Shown: piece after piece, positions 25,449-33,542 of the stretch
Position numbering within the stretch: the first letter of the stretch is position 1
How the letters are laid out: every line of letters begins with the position of its first letter
Assembly: GCF_030845195.1 (NCBI RefSeq)
Contig: NZ_CP132543.1
Location: 3,613,501 to 3,677,500, forward strand
From: Sanyastnella coralliicola
Lineage (GTDB): Bacteria > Bacteroidota > Bacteroidia > Flavobacteriales_D > Sanyastnellaceae
Length of the DNA: 64,000 bases
Direction: 5' to 3'
Position numbers and translations under genes: made by a program
Notes under the pieces: generated by a model
What the model was told of the DNA's origin: nothing
Seen by the model: the letters and a program-made list of their open reading frames with translations, nothing else
The model's database searches: none

Positions 25449-27311
25449 TTATCGACCTAAGTAGACTAAAAGGACAGAAATATCCGCCGGTGACACCCCA
25501 CTGACGCGAGAGGCTTGTCCGATCGTTCCAGGTTGAGCATCTTTCAATTTTTGACGTGCCTCACTACTCATGGATGTCAATCGATCGAATTCAATGTCTG
25601 ATGGAATGATGATGTTTTCAAGTCGGTTCATCTTGTCAGCCATCTCTTGCTCCTTAGCGATATACCCTTCGTACTTCTGCATGATCTGAACAGACTCGAT
25701 GACCACAGGATCGTACTTCGAAAGTTCCACGTGGAACATTTCGCTGGCGTTGGCTAGTGTTTCCATGTCTATATGCGGACGAGTAATCACAGACGACAGC
25801 TTCACTTTTTGCTTGATCGGCGCACTGTTTTTCTCTGTAAGAACAGGGTTCGCTTCTTCAGGAGAGATGCTGGTTTTGTCCATGTATTTCCGAAGCGACT
25901 TCATAGACTCTTGCTTCTTCCCTACTAATTCCATGCGTTCATCAGAGGCTAAACCTAGACTATGGGCAAGTGGAGTGAGTCGTTCATCGGCATTGTCTTG
26001 ACGAAGAAGAATACGGTACTCTGCCCTTGACGTGAACATGCGATAAGGTTCATTCGTGCCCTTCGTGACGAGGTCATCAATCAACACACCGATGTATGCT
26101 TCGGAACGTTGCAGTGTGAATGGATCTTTCTCGTTGACTTTGTGGTGTGCATTGATACCTGCCATCATACCCTGGCATGCGGCTTCCTCGTATCCAGTAG
26201 TTCCGTTAATCTGTCCTGCGAAGAACAGATTCGAAATCAATTTTGTCTCGAGTGTATGGCGCAATTGCGTTGGCGGGAAGTAGTCATATTCCACGGCATA
26301 ACCTGGACGGAACATGCGAGCATTTTCAAATCCTGGGATCTCTCGCATCGCCTTCATTTGAATCTCTTCAGGTAGACTCGTTGAGAAACCGTTGACATAG
26401 ACTTCTACGGTATCCCACCCCTCTGGCTCAACAAAAACTTGGTGTCGATCTCGCTCTGCAAAGCGATCAATCTTGTCTTCAATACTCGGACAATATCTTG
26501 GGCCACTACCTCGAATCCGACCATTGAACATCGGACTGCGATCAAATCCTTCCTTCAGAATGTCGTGTACCGTTGGGTTGGTATAAGTGATATGGCAACT
26601 ACGTTGAGTGGTCAAACGATGTTGTGCGAGGTAGGAGAATCCACTAGGGTTTTCATCTCCAGGTTGCTCATCCATCACGTCGTAATTCAAAGAACGGCCA
26701 TCCACACGTGGAGGTGTTCCTGTTTTCATTCGACCAGACTCAAACCCTAAAGATTCGAGTTGAGCTGTGATACCAGTAGCTGCTCGTTCACCTGCACGTC
26801 CACCCCCGAACTGTTTTTCACCAAGGTGAATGAGGCCATTGAGAAAGGTTCCATTCGTAAGAACAACACTTTTAGCTTTGATTTGAAGACCCATTTGTGT
26901 CTCCACACCAACACATTTTTCGCCTTCGATAAGTAGTCCGCTGACCATATCTTGCCAGAAGTCTACGCCCGGTGTACGCTCTAACATGAGGCGCCATTCT
27001 GTAGCAAAAATGAGACGATCATTCTGCGTTCTTGGGCTCCACATGGCAGGTCCTTTGGAACGGTTAAGCATGCGGAATTGAATAGCCGATTTATCGCTAA
27101 CAATCCCAGAGTAACCACCCAAGGCATCAATTTCTCGAACGATCTGACCTTTGGCTATCCCTCCCATTGCGGGGTTACAGCTCATTTGTCCGATGGTTCC
27201 CATGTTCATGGTAATCAACAGGACGGAAGATCCTAGGTTGGCAGCAGCGGCTGCGGCTTCGTTGCCGGCGTGTCCTCCACCTACAACGATGACATCATAA
27301 TCTCGTAGCAT
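25449..27311 (-). CDS. mnmG: tRNA uridine-5-carboxymethylaminomethyl synthesis enzyme MnmG
   Basis: 620 residues from the ATG at 27311 (an in-frame TTG lies at 27317). FAD-dependent partner of MnmE that makes 5-carboxymethylaminomethyl-uridine at wobble position 34. Seen: N-terminal FAD loop VVGGGHAGNEAA, the GidA signature GPRYCPSIEDKI, a second signature GQINGTTGYEEAA, and the C-terminal helical domain for MnmE and tRNA binding. One parS-like site is embedded in the coding sequence (25723-25738, encoding Phe-His-Val-Glu) and two more flank the gene. mnmG (gidA) is near the replication origin in many bacteria, consistent with these sites. It is the last gene of the group downstream of ybeY. 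Confidence 0.97.
   Translation of the reverse strand: MLRDYDVIVVGGGHAGNEAAAAAANLGSSVLLITMNMGTIGQMSCNPAMGGIAKGQIVREIDALGGYSGIVSDKSAIQFRMLNRSKGPAMWSPRTQNDRLIFATEWRLMLERTPGVDFWQDMVSGLLIEGEKCVGVETQMGLQIKAKSVVLTNGTFLNGLIHLGEKQFGGGRAGERAATGITAQLESLGFESGRMKTGTPPRVDGRSLNYDVMDEQPGDENPSGFSYLAQHRLTTQRSCHITYTNPTVHDILKEGFDRSPMFNGRIRGSGPRYCPSIEDKIDRFAERDRHQVFVEPEGWDTVEVYVNGFSTSLPEEIQMKAMREIPGFENARMFRPGYAVEYDYFPPTQLRHTLETKLISNLFFAGQINGTTGYEEAACQGMMAGINAHHKVNEKDPFTLQRSEAYIGVLIDDLVTKGTNEPYRMFTSRAEYRILLRQDNADERLTPLAHSLGLASDERMELVGKKQESMKSLRKYMDKTSISPEEANPVLTEKNSAPIKQKVKLSSVITRPHIDMETLANASEMFHVELSKYDPVVIESVQIMQKYEGYIAKEQEMADKMNRLENIIIPSDIEFDRLTSMSSEARQKLKDAQPGTIGQASRVSGVSPADISVLLVYLGR
25723..25738. promoter_or_regulatory. 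parS-like site 2, within mnmG
   Basis: AGTTCCACGTGGAACA, with a perfect 14-base palindromic core GTTCCACGTGGAAC, differing from the ParB consensus at the first base and at one inner base. It lies in frame in mnmG. Confidence 0.7.
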
Positions 27312-27319
27312 GTGCAAAT

Positions 27320-27335
27320 TGTTCCACGTGAAACG
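27320..27335. promoter_or_regulatory. parS-like site 3, mnmG-ybeY gap
   Basis: TGTTCCACGTGAAACG matches the ParB consensus TGTTCCACGTGAAACA at 15 of 16 bases. It occupies most of the 31-base gap between ybeY and mnmG. Confidence 0.8.
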
Positions 27336-27342
27336 TCAAAAA

Positions 27343-27807
27343 CTAAAAGGTGCGCAAAGTTAGGCAGTAATCCTCTTTACTTCGCATAACTGTTTGATCA
27401 GCTGGAGTCTTGTCTTTGTATCCCATCAAGTGAAGTACCCCGTGAATAATCACCCTGTGCAGCTCGTCGGTCATGGTTGACCCACCACTTTTAGCGTTGT
27501 CTTTCACACGGTCAAGAGAGATAAAAAGATCGCCTGAGACGAGGGTGTCTTCAGTGTAATCGAAGGTGATGATATCAGTGTAGTAATCGTGATTCAGATG
27601 CTCACGATTCATGTCAAGTAGGTAGTCATCGCTACAGAAAACAATGGTGATTTCACCTACCTCATGGTCGTGTTTTTGGATGCAATCATTCACCCAGTTT
27701 CTAACAGAGCGAAGCTTACGTAGGCGATAGGAAGTGTCAGCGTTCGTGAACGCAATTGAAGAATCAAGCAAGAGCTTCGAATTCGAGTTGAACGAGCTTT
27801 CCGTCAT
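27343..27807 (-). CDS. ybeY: rRNA maturation RNase YbeY
   Basis: 154 residues, single-strand endoribonuclease in 16S rRNA 3'-end maturation and ribosome quality control. The zinc motif HGVLHLMGYKDK is present; the first two His are kept, but the third His of the general H-x3-H-x5-H pattern is replaced, as I recall for Bacteroidota YbeY proteins (GYKDK). The ATG at 27807 lies 44 bases inside the upstream ATPase gene; a TTG at about residue 13 is a shorter alternative. It belongs to the run DUF4175 - ATPase - ybeY - mnmG. Confidence 0.92.
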   Translation of the reverse strand: MTESSFNSNSKLLLDSSIAFTNADTSYRLRKLRSVRNWVNDCIQKHDHEVGEITIVFCSDDYLLDMNREHLNHDYYTDIITFDYTEDTLVSGDLFISLDRVKDNAKSGGSTMTDELHRVIIHGVLHLMGYKDKTPADQTVMRSKEDYCLTLRTF

Positions 27808-28180
27808 CGTGGAACTCGCAGTGATCAGCGAGGTTTCGCATCAAGAATACACCACGTCCGTTAGGCTTCTCACGATTCTCTGGAGCTGTTGGATCAGGAA
27901 GATTGTCGTAATCAAAACCAGGACCTTCATCTTCGATAAAGAAACGAAGAGTCTTTCCGTCGATCTCGTAGCGAACCATAACTTGCTTCTCTTCGTCAAG
28001 TTTGTTGCCGTGTACGATCGCATTGTTGACCGCTTCTGTCAAAGAGATCAAGATGTTTCCATAGTGATCTTCTGTGACCTTGAAGTTCTCAACGACTTGA
28101 TCGATCAGCTTTTCTACGATAGCAATGTTCTCGGTCTGAGAAGCAAAGCGCACTACATTTCCGGTCTCCGGTGTGGTCAT
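27764..28180 (-). CDS. RsbW-like ATP-binding protein (anti-sigma regulatory kinase family)
   Basis: 138 residues, a stand-alone GHKL ATPase domain of the HATPase_c_2 type. Seen: N-box EAVNNAIVHGN (about residues 49-59), G1 box DEGPGFD and G2 box GRGVFLMRNLAD. Proteins of this size act as serine kinases/anti-sigma factors (RsbW, SpoIIAB) or as partners of STAS proteins; no antagonist gene is adjacent. It ends inside the start of ybeY (44-base overlap) and begins 13 bases after DUF4175. Confidence 0.88.
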   Translation of the reverse strand: MTTPETGNVVRFASQTENIAIVEKLIDQVVENFKVTEDHYGNILISLTEAVNNAIVHGNKLDEEKQVMVRYEIDGKTLRFFIEDEGPGFDYDNLPDPTAPENREKPNGRGVFLMRNLADHCEFHDDGKLVQLEFEALA

Positions 28181-28193
28181 TGAACGTCTGTAA

Positions 28194-31100
28194 TTAGCGA
28201 TCCAAATTATTAAAATAATCGTTGACTTTCTCTTTGTAGTACGGTTTCAATGAAGGTGGCACTGTTCGTAACAGCTCAATCTCCTTCTCTTTCTTACGCA
28301 GATACTCTTCCATAGAGTCTGGCTCACCTTTCAAATTCTGGTCTCCAGTGCGTGATTTACGCTTCTCTTCTTCTCCACGGGTACGCTCTGATTCTTCTGC
28401 TTTTAGCAGTCGAATCAGGATGTCTTGCTGACGCTCGATGGTCTGTTGATCAATCTGCTTGTTGACGATGTCTTCTTCGATCTGCTCCATTTCTTTCGCG
28501 ATCTGCTTAAAGCCATTTCCATTGCCACTTCCATCTTCATTCAGCTTCTGGCCCATCTGTTCCATCATCTGTCGAATAGCGGCCTGTTGAGCGGCCATTT
28601 TAGCGAGCTCTTTGCTCATTGGCTTCTTGCCATTTTCTCCTTGGCCATCTTTACCACTCTTGCCCATCTGTTCCTTCATTTGCTCTAGCTGCTTCGATAG
28701 CTGCTCTTGCATCTTCTTCATCTCTCCTGCCGATGGAGATGGCTTAGGTTGACCGTTTCCACCAGGCTTCTCACAGTTCCCTTGTCCAGGCTTTTGACAA
28801 GACATTTGATTCTGCATTTGCTGTAGGGCTTCATCGAGCAGCAATGCCAAGTTGTTGAACGAGGTCATCACGTATTGCTGGTGCATGGTTACCTCTGGGG
28901 TGTTGCGCTCACCTACTTCATCGAGTGCATCTCCCATGTGGCTATTGACCAGGCCAATTTCTCTGTTGACGATAGGTGCTAATTGCATAATACGCATGCT
29001 CAACGCGTAGAGTGAATCCTCCACCATTTTTGCATCGTCTTTTAGCTTGCGCTGCACTTGTCCGTACTGCACATATTTCGGGTCGTTCTTATCAACTACT
29101 TTGAAGTCGCCCATCAAGCCTTCTTGATCGAACGAGAGGGTAATGATGTTCTCCAACAAAGCCCGAAGAGCATCCATGTCTTCTTCCATCTGTTCAGACT
29201 CACCGCTTTCCATGGCCATCTCCATTTGTTGGGCCATTTGCTCCATCTGTTCACCTGCATTCTGCTGAGAATCAGAGGCTTTGTTCTTTTTATTCTTGTC
29301 TAGCTGCTCAGAACTTTCCTGCATTTCCTGTTCAATGCTCTCCTGCTCTTCTTCCGTATCAGGCATCGCGTTCGGATTTTCGAGGTCTTGGTTCATTTCC
29401 TCGAGCTTATCCATCTCTTCTTTGAGCTCTTCAAAACGCTCGTTCAATTCGTCTTGCTTCTCCTTAAGTTCTTCGCTATCAGCTTCTTTGTCTTTGCTTT
29501 CTTCAGCAAGCTCTTTCTGATCCTCAGCAAGTTCTTTGAGTTCGTCAATGGTTTCTTCCATCTTCTGTTCGAACTCTAATTGCTTGAACTGTTCTAAGGC
29601 ACGATCGAGTTCTTTTTCCAAGTCCTCAGCGTCCATATCCATCTGCTCCACCTGCTCTTGAAGCTCTTCTTTGTCGAGTTCCTCCATGAGCTTTTGGATC
29701 TCATCGTAGAGCTCTTGAAGCTCTTCGTTCATCACTTCATTCATCAACTCTTGAAGCTGTTCTTGCTTCTCCTGAATTGACTCATTCTGCTGGTCGAGCT
29801 GGTTCTGGCGTTCGTTCTTTTCTTTATTCTGGCGCTGAATGTCTTCTACTTGCTCCTTTAGCTGCTTCTGCTTGTCAAGGATCTCTTCGAGCTTCTGCTT
29901 CTCTTGCCACCCCACCTCTTCTTTTTCAAGTAGTTCACGGCGTAGTTCTTCTAGCTCATCTTGAAGTTCTTTGGCGTCGTCAATGCTCTCTTCAAGCTTG
30001 TCTTTAATTTCTTCGTTTTCTTGATCTCGTTCTTCACGCACCTCTTCCGTAGATGGAGCCGCGTATACGCGATTCAGGGTGCGTGTAGACTTAGATCCGT
30101 TCACACCGTCGTTGTCCCAAACCTCAAAGAAGTAAGTGATCTCCTCTCCTGCTTGAAGGTTGAGTTCTCCAAGATCCCAGTAGTGGAAGAAGCCATCAGC
30201 TGTTCCTTGTGGGCGCGCTAGATCTACACGCTCGTACTCATTCAACGGACGATTTTCATCTTCACTCGCAACAAACGCGTAATTGAACGTCAATCGACGG
30301 AATCCGTAATCATCTTGCACATCACCGGTGAAGAAGAGTTGCTTGATCGCAACCGAGTCACGTTCTTCTTCAACCTGAATCACCGGGTAGCGATCAGGGG
30401 TTACTTGAAGACGGTATTGCATGCTGTCACTGACACCAATCAGTTCGTTTGATGGTGCAATCGTGTAGTTCTGACTGTTCGTTGCAATATGGCTAGCGCC
30501 GAATGCGTCTCCTCCAATTTGACGAAGCTTCATGCTACTGTCTGCAATGGACAAAAACAGCTCTGTGGTATTCTGTGTGTTGAAGTTCCAGCTCACTTTT
30601 GTTCCGGCAGGAACGCTCAAATCACCTGCGTTACGCAGTGTTTCGTTGCTTAGGCCGGTATAGTCTGGGTAATCAAGACTAACGTCGAAATTCACCAATA
30701 CCGGACGCGCCAATACTTCCAAGGTGTATGGACCGAACTCAAATCCATCCGCTACCAACATGAACTCTTGTGTAGCGTCTAGGTTGCGGAATTCGTAGGT
30801 GAAATCTGTTCGACTATCGTTCGAGAGCTTGAACTTATTTCCGCTCAAATCGATGTATACTTTTTCAGGAACGACCTCTCCTTCTGCCGAAACCTGAAGG
30901 GTAAAGTCTGTGCGTTCAGGAACACTCAATGCCTCGTTGCCAATGATTAGATCAAATGGCGCTTGTTCTACGATTTCTTCGTCGTAGCGAAGAATACGGT
31001 CAGTAGAATCAGTGATAAGCGAAGGAGCGGCGAATAGGAGAATGATCAATACCGCCAATGGAGGCAGCGCATACTTCAAGTACTTACTGTTTTCACGGAA

Positions 31101-31550
31101 GTCGATAGCAGACGAGAATGGAACCGGAGAAAGTTCTTCCATTCGCTGATCAATACTAGCGGCCAACAGGCTGTCAGAACCTGATATACCGTGCTCTTCT
31201 TGAAGCTGAAGCGTATTGAGAAGTTTGTCTTTTACATCCGGGAAGTGATCACCAACAATGATGGAAGCTTCTTCGTACGAGATGGTTCTTCCCATCTTGA
31301 ACAGCTTCAACAGTGGAATCACCACATAGTATCCAAGGATAGACAGGCTCGTGATGGCAAGCCCCCAAAACAACATCGTTCGAACGTTGCTGTTGAATCG
31401 CCCAAAGCCTTCAAACACGGTGACGAACAGGTAAGTACCAACGATGATACCCACACTGTACAGCAAACCGCGAAGAATGCGATTGGTATAGTATTTCTTG
31501 ATGAACGCGTCGAGTTTGTTCAGCAAGAGTGAATTATTCTTCTCTGACAT
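28194..31550 (-). CDS. DUF4175 family large membrane protein with coiled coils
   Basis: 1118 residues from the ATG at 31550 (MSEKNNSLLL); an in-frame ATG nine codons upstream is less likely. Two membrane helices near the N-terminus (about 25-45 and 55-75), a third at about 160-180, then an extracytoplasmic region with beta-sandwich-like segments (about 200-500). From about 510 to 760 it is a Glu/Gln/Lys coiled coil of exceptional charge, and from about 830 to 1010 a Met/Gln/Gly/Lys-rich low-complexity zone. This layout matches the DUF4175 family of Bacteroidota and Alphaproteobacteria, of unknown function. The conserved position before the RsbW-like ATPase, ybeY and mnmG supports the call. 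Confidence 0.85.
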   Translation of the reverse strand: MSEKNNSLLLNKLDAFIKKYYTNRILRGLLYSVGIIVGTYLFVTVFEGFGRFNSNVRTMLFWGLAITSLSILGYYVVIPLLKLFKMGRTISYEEASIIVGDHFPDVKDKLLNTLQLQEEHGISGSDSLLAASIDQRMEELSPVPFSSAIDFRENSKYLKYALPPLAVLIILLFAAPSLITDSTDRILRYDEEIVEQAPFDLIIGNEALSVPERTDFTLQVSAEGEVVPEKVYIDLSGNKFKLSNDSRTDFTYEFRNLDATQEFMLVADGFEFGPYTLEVLARPVLVNFDVSLDYPDYTGLSNETLRNAGDLSVPAGTKVSWNFNTQNTTELFLSIADSSMKLRQIGGDAFGASHIATNSQNYTIAPSNELIGVSDSMQYRLQVTPDRYPVIQVEEERDSVAIKQLFFTGDVQDDYGFRRLTFNYAFVASEDENRPLNEYERVDLARPQGTADGFFHYWDLGELNLQAGEEITYFFEVWDNDGVNGSKSTRTLNRVYAAPSTEEVREERDQENEEIKDKLEESIDDAKELQDELEELRRELLEKEEVGWQEKQKLEEILDKQKQLKEQVEDIQRQNKEKNERQNQLDQQNESIQEKQEQLQELMNEVMNEELQELYDEIQKLMEELDKEELQEQVEQMDMDAEDLEKELDRALEQFKQLEFEQKMEETIDELKELAEDQKELAEESKDKEADSEELKEKQDELNERFEELKEEMDKLEEMNQDLENPNAMPDTEEEQESIEQEMQESSEQLDKNKKNKASDSQQNAGEQMEQMAQQMEMAMESGESEQMEEDMDALRALLENIITLSFDQEGLMGDFKVVDKNDPKYVQYGQVQRKLKDDAKMVEDSLYALSMRIMQLAPIVNREIGLVNSHMGDALDEVGERNTPEVTMHQQYVMTSFNNLALLLDEALQQMQNQMSCQKPGQGNCEKPGGNGQPKPSPSAGEMKKMQEQLSKQLEQMKEQMGKSGKDGQGENGKKPMSKELAKMAAQQAAIRQMMEQMGQKLNEDGSGNGNGFKQIAKEMEQIEEDIVNKQIDQQTIERQQDILIRLLKAEESERTRGEEEKRKSRTGDQNLKGEPDSMEEYLRKKEKEIELLRTVPPSLKPYYKEKVNDYFNNLDR

Positions 31551-31653
31551 TTCCGTTTCTCCAAAGCGAGGAAACAATTCCCCACGTTAAAAATACGGAA
31601 ACAAGGCCCAGTAAGTTCACAGAAATCTCATATGGGCCTCCTTTTGCAATTAT

Positions 31654-33402
31654 TTAACGCTGAATCAGCACCCTGGCGGTAAGAACGGAGTGGTCTTGCG
31701 CAAGGCGAACGAGGTAGTGACCATCACTCAAATCAGAAACATTGAACACGCTCAGACCTGTTGAGTTGATTTGCGCGTTTCGCACCACACGTCCTTGATT
31801 ATCAAACACTTGCACGTCCCAAATGCCGGCCGGCACTTCTAGATTCAACACGTCTTGCGCAGGGTTTGGCCAAACCTTGATCTTCGCCATGTCGAGATCA
31901 ATGACGCTCACCGGCACGGTAAATACTTCTGCGGACACCTCACAGCCGTATGATGTCGTAATCGTTACACCATAGTTCCCAGGCACTGCGTTTTCGAGCA
32001 CTGGTCCTTCCTGCCCTGTTACTTCGAGGCCGTTAAAGAACCAAGTGTAGCTATCGAAACCACCAGCCACGGTGAGGGTTGAATCCCCATTGTCAAAGAC
32101 AATTGAGATTTCAGGACACTGTACGTATTCCTCAGACCAGGCTGAACATCCGTAGATGTTTGTGACCTCGCATTGATAGATACCCGGTGAGCTGAGAACC
32201 AACGAATCTTGTGCACCTGTCTGAACGGTATCGCCGAACAAGGTCCAAACGAATGTGGCAAACTCTTCGTTGTCGTAGTCAAGTGTTGCCGGGTCTTCAA
32301 GTATGGAGAATGTAGGGTCAGGTATCGGGAAAACAGTGACCGTTTCCTCGTTAGAGAAAACAGTAGTCACCTCTAAACTAACATTGATTGAACCTTCATT
32401 TCCACCGCCGTTGAAGGCTTGATCGCCCGTCTGAATTTCAAAAGAGGCTGAGCCCAGCGCATCATCATCAGAGCCAAATAGACCGCCTGAGTCTTGGTCA
32501 AACCAAGCGATGGAATACGGAGGGTTGTTCAAGATCAACCCAATATTACTCCAGGTGCCGGTGCCTTGGTCTTCAATGGCGCTCGAGGTATAGACCGGAG
32601 CGTTGTTTCCATCGTAAATGATGAAGTAGGGATCAGGATTGAAAAGTGCTTCCGAGAGTTCTTCAACATCTCCTCCCCATCCACTGGAAAGCTGTGACAA
32701 CACCACTGAATTCAGGGTGTAATCTTCGATCGTCGTTTCTAAAGTCACGGTGTACTCACCAGCATCATTGTATGATTGCACAGGAGGTGTAGCCACATTT
32801 CCGATGTTCCCGTTTCCAAAATCCCAGTCGTAGGTAGTGACTCCTGGAGCCCCGTCAATCAAGGCTTCAAACGCTACATCTAGCGAACCGCAGCCAAAGA
32901 GGTCATTGTAAGTGAATGAGGTATTGCCCCCTTCACCAGGCAGCACATTGAGCGGGAGCGCAAAGCCTTCTTGCACTTCTTGTTCGAAACCGAAGGCTGT
33001 CACGACAACGGTTACAGAAATGTTGACCAGGTATTCACCCGGAACCAATGGGGTTCCGCAAATGGTAGCACAACCGTAGTTCTCTCCTTGGCTAGGAAAA
33101 TAAGTGTTGTCAGGGCTGTTGGCTTGCCACTCGATACCGAAAGGAGTTCCCGTTACGCTGGTGATGGTCACCTGGTTGAGCTCAGCTTCTAATTGAGTAT
33201 CCGGATCTACTATCTCTGAAGGCAGGTAGAAGGTCAATACGGTTTCGTAATAGCTTCCCGCGGTAGCGTCAGGTAATACCAAAGGACAAATCGTTGGGAA
33301 CGCGTCTTCAGAAACACACATTTCATCAGGCATACAATCAGGACACTGCGCTTGAGCAAACACCACTAAAACGGCGAATAGCAAGGTATAGAAGAGCTTC
33401 AT
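31654..33402 (-). CDS. T9SS cargo protein with PKD domain and type A sorting domain
   Basis: 582 residues. Signal peptide to about residue 18 (FAQAQ), then a Cys-rich start (CPDCMPDEMC), a PKD-type domain with the WDFGNG motif at about 192-235, and a further Ig-like segment with LVLSSPGIYQCEVTN at about 400-425. The last 75 residues form a type A T9SS sorting domain: VWPNPAQDVLNLEVP, VFDNQGRVV, and a final YLVRLA strand ending in VLIQR. Exported through the type IX system to the surface or medium; no catalytic domain is seen. Divergent from the next cargo gene, with 140 bases between. Confidence 0.87.
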   Translation of the reverse strand: MKLFYTLLFAVLVVFAQAQCPDCMPDEMCVSEDAFPTICPLVLPDATAGSYYETVLTFYLPSEIVDPDTQLEAELNQVTITSVTGTPFGIEWQANSPDNTYFPSQGENYGCATICGTPLVPGEYLVNISVTVVVTAFGFEQEVQEGFALPLNVLPGEGGNTSFTYNDLFGCGSLDVAFEALIDGAPGVTTYDWDFGNGNIGNVATPPVQSYNDAGEYTVTLETTIEDYTLNSVVLSQLSSGWGGDVEELSEALFNPDPYFIIYDGNNAPVYTSSAIEDQGTGTWSNIGLILNNPPYSIAWFDQDSGGLFGSDDDALGSASFEIQTGDQAFNGGGNEGSINVSLEVTTVFSNEETVTVFPIPDPTFSILEDPATLDYDNEEFATFVWTLFGDTVQTGAQDSLVLSSPGIYQCEVTNIYGCSAWSEEYVQCPEISIVFDNGDSTLTVAGGFDSYTWFFNGLEVTGQEGPVLENAVPGNYGVTITTSYGCEVSAEVFTVPVSVIDLDMAKIKVWPNPAQDVLNLEVPAGIWDVQVFDNQGRVVRNAQINSTGLSVFNVSDLSDGHYLVRLAQDHSVLTARVLIQR

Positions 33403-33505
33403 AAGTTGGTTTTGGACACATCAAAGTAGCCAAATTTCCTGAGCTGTGCTTTCCAGAATGCCAGGGATTTAACTCTGACTTAATTCGTAAACCGCAGAAC
33501 CGTAT

Positions 33506-33513
33506 TACCTTCG
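33506..33513 (+). promoter_or_regulatory. -7-like promoter element (TACCTTCG) with TTC 19 bases upstream
   Basis: One mismatch to TAnnTTTG, with TTC at 33484-33486 at the expected spacing, 29 bases before the ATG of the 1099-residue cargo gene. Confidence 0.4.
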
Positions 33514-33542
33514 CAAGTCCGAAAAATGCTAAATACCCTAAT

